Origin: Vulcanimicrobiota bacterium
GTDB taxonomy: Bacteria > Vulcanimicrobiota > Vulcanimicrobiia > Vulcanimicrobiales > Vulcanimicrobiaceae
DNA length: 7,592 nucleotides
Assembly: GCA_030040695.1 (NCBI GenBank)
Contig: JASHTE010000123.1
Coordinates: 1-7,592 of the forward strand
Direction: 5' to 3'
Part shown: one piece after another, positions 6,255-7,592 of the stretch
Layout: the number at the start of each line of letters is the position of its first letter
Numbering within the stretch: position 1 is the stretch's first letter
Position numbers and translations under genes: made by a program
The notes under the pieces: generated by a model
What the model was told of the DNA's origin: nothing
What the model saw: the letters and a program-made list of their open reading frames with translations, nothing else
The model's database searches: none

Positions 6255-7592
6255 GCGTCCACTGCAGGGCGAAAACGGCGGCGAGTGCGGCCGTTCAAGT
6301 CTTGTTGCTGATGCTCATGGCAATGGTGCCCTCGTGGGCTGCGCCGACGCCGCCGGCTTTGGTTGGGAGCAGCGAGAAGGTTTGCCAGGTAGACGGCAAC
6401 GTCGATTGGGAAACGGGCGCGCCGACTGCGGCACAGACGCTGACGAACTTTGGCCTCGACGCCGCCGATCTCGGTTATCCGGTGGAGCATGGAAGCGCGC
6501 TCATCTTGCTCTTCGGCGACAGTTGGCCTTCGAATCCGAGCGGCGTCGCCGGGGAGCTCGGCGCGAATGACGCGGTAGGCGTGACGACGAGGGCTGCCCT
6601 TCCGACGAGCTCCGCCTGTCTCGATCTCTCGGTCAATCGTTATCCCTTTCCGCCAAAGCGCTTCTTTCCGGCGACCATCGTTCCCCAAAACATCATCAAG
6701 CAAGGCTGGTTCAACGTGCCTTCGGGCGGTGTCAGCGTAAACGGCGCGCTCGTCGGTTTCTTCTGGACGAATCACTGCGCAACGCCACACGCGCTGCTGC
6801 CTTCTCCGGCGTTTCCGTTGGCGCGGCCGGTGGGAACACCAAGCTGCCCGGAGGTGAACGGACGCAACAGCGTGGGCTGGAACGTCATGGCCCGATCGAT
6901 GGATTACGGGCGCACGTTTCACGACGTCGTCGTCATGCCATCGGGCTTCACGTACGCAACCGCGGTGAACGCGGAGACACTCTTTGGTTTGCCGGCCGAT
7001 CAAAGGCTCGGCGTGTACGTGCTAGGGAGCCCGCGCTATCGCGCGAGCACACCGTATCTGGCTTACGCGCCGCCGAGCATGCTAGCCCAGCCCACGGCGT
7101 GGCGTTATTTCACCGGACGCGATCCAGCGGGTAATCCACAGTGGGCTTCCTTCGGCGCATGGCAGCACGGAACGGCGCCCATTTTGTGGAGCCCGCCGGG
7201 AGATGCGGAGATCCTGTCGCCGGTTACAAACGCGCAACGCTGCATCGGCGAGTTTTCCGTGACGTGGATAGCTCCACTGCATCGCTGGCTGATGCTCTAC
7301 AACTGCGATTTCGTGATCGTGGCTCGCACGGCGTTCGCGATCTGGGGACCGTGGTCTGCGGCAACACCGATCCTGGGCTACGGGCCGGCCGTCGAGTGCC
7401 ACATCGTCATGGCTACCACGGGCTGCGGGACGCGCAGAAACTACTGGCCGAAGCTGGCGAACGGGCTCTTCGTCCCAGGCCTGTTCTATGCCCCGTTCGT
7501 GATCGAGCGCTACACGCGGCCCACCGGCGCGGACGGCGTGACGATTTACTGGCTCGTCTCCACATGGAATCCGTACGAAGTCGACGTCATGC
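6251..7592 (+). CDS. Secreted DUF4185 family protein, probable carbohydrate-active enzyme (3' end cut by window edge)
   Basis: The frame is open for 447 codons from the ATG at 6251 to the window edge. A signal peptide is likely: a short charged N-terminus, hydrophobic residues 15-28, and a cut near SWA-AP (about residue 30). The remainder fits DUF4185: LGYPVEHGSALILLFGDSWP at 74-93, an aromatic-rich middle (WRYFTGRDPAGNPQW at 284-298), GEFSVTWIAPLHRWLMLYN at 333-351 and a closing WLVSTWNPYEV at 434-444. The last motif usually lies near the family's C-terminus, so probably only a short piece is missing. The fold is thought to be a five-bladed beta-propeller related to GH43-like glycosidases, and some members have been described as endo-D-arabinanases (GH183). 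Activity here is not established. The mature protein has eight cysteines, which could form disulfides outside the cell. The ATG overlaps the cytochrome stop (ATGA); later ATGs would remove the signal peptide. Confidence 0.82.
   Translation, partial: MSVHCRAKTAASAAVQVLLLMLMAMVPSWAAPTPPALVGSSEKVCQVDGNVDWETGAPTAAQTLTNFGLDAADLGYPVEHGSALILLFGDSWPSNPSGVAGELGANDAVGVTTRAALPTSSACLDLSVNRYPFPPKRFFPATIVPQNIIKQGWFNVPSGGVSVNGALVGFFWTNHCATPHALLPSPAFPLARPVGTPSCPEVNGRNSVGWNVMARSMDYGRTFHDVVVMPSGFTYATAVNAETLFGLPADQRLGVYVLGSPRYRASTPYLAYAPPSMLAQPTAWRYFTGRDPAGNPQWASFGAWQHGTAPILWSPPGDAEILSPVTNAQRCIGEFSVTWIAPLHRWLMLYNCDFVIVARTAFAIWGPWSAATPILGYGPAVECHIVMATTGCGTRRNYWPKLANGLFVPGLFYAPFVIERYTRPTGADGVTIYWLVSTWNPYEVDVM

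Noticed and set aside
5432..7003. Long antisense open frame (523 codons) on the - strand across the cytochrome and DUF4185 genes
   Set aside because: It lies opposite two genes with clear motifs; its Arg/His/Ala-rich translation shows no family motif and is what GC-rich DNA gives in a shadow frame.

Overview
The window is a compact, GC-rich stretch of bacterial chromosome in which all ten genes I can support lie on the + strand. Adjacent genes overlap by 1-26 nt or are separated by at most 13 nt. There is no non-coding stretch over 13 nt, and I found no RNA gene, insertion sequence, CRISPR array or convincing terminator.

Organism. The combination of ruvX, mltG and a DUF1292 gene is the neighbourhood known from Firmicutes (yrrK-yrzB-yrrL in Bacillus). 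It sits with cdd-recO and a UgtP/MGDG-synthase-like glycosyltransferase, but in GC-rich DNA next to a multi-heme c-type cytochrome. This suggests an aerobic, GC-rich lineage near the Terrabacteria, for example a phylum such as Eremiobacterota/WPS-2 or Dormibacterota. This is an inference from gene content and order and is not certain below domain level.

Layout. (1) 1-4520 is a housekeeping block: the 3' part of a CorC/HlyC-type CBS protein, cytidine deaminase (cdd), the recombination mediator recO (TTG start inside cdd), the RNase H-fold protein ruvX/yqgF, the murein transglycosylase mltG (GTG start in a 4-nt overlap), a very acidic DUF1292 protein, and a GT28-type glycosyltransferase resembling diacylglycerol glycosyltransferases. 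(2) 4534-7592 is a block directed at the cell envelope: a DoxX-family membrane protein with a long Pro-rich tail, a secreted cytochrome c with three heme domains, and a secreted DUF4185 protein that runs off the right edge only a short way before its expected end.

How they may work together. The first block joins nucleotide salvage, DNA repair, rRNA maturation and envelope synthesis, genes often clustered for growth-linked expression. The second block, which opens with the only strong Shine-Dalgarno in the window, could be a separate extracytoplasmic module. DoxX (membrane), triheme cytochrome (periplasm/outer face) and a predicted secreted carbohydrate-active protein are translationally linked, the last two by an ATGA overlap. 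The function of this module is unknown to me and is the part most worth a second look.
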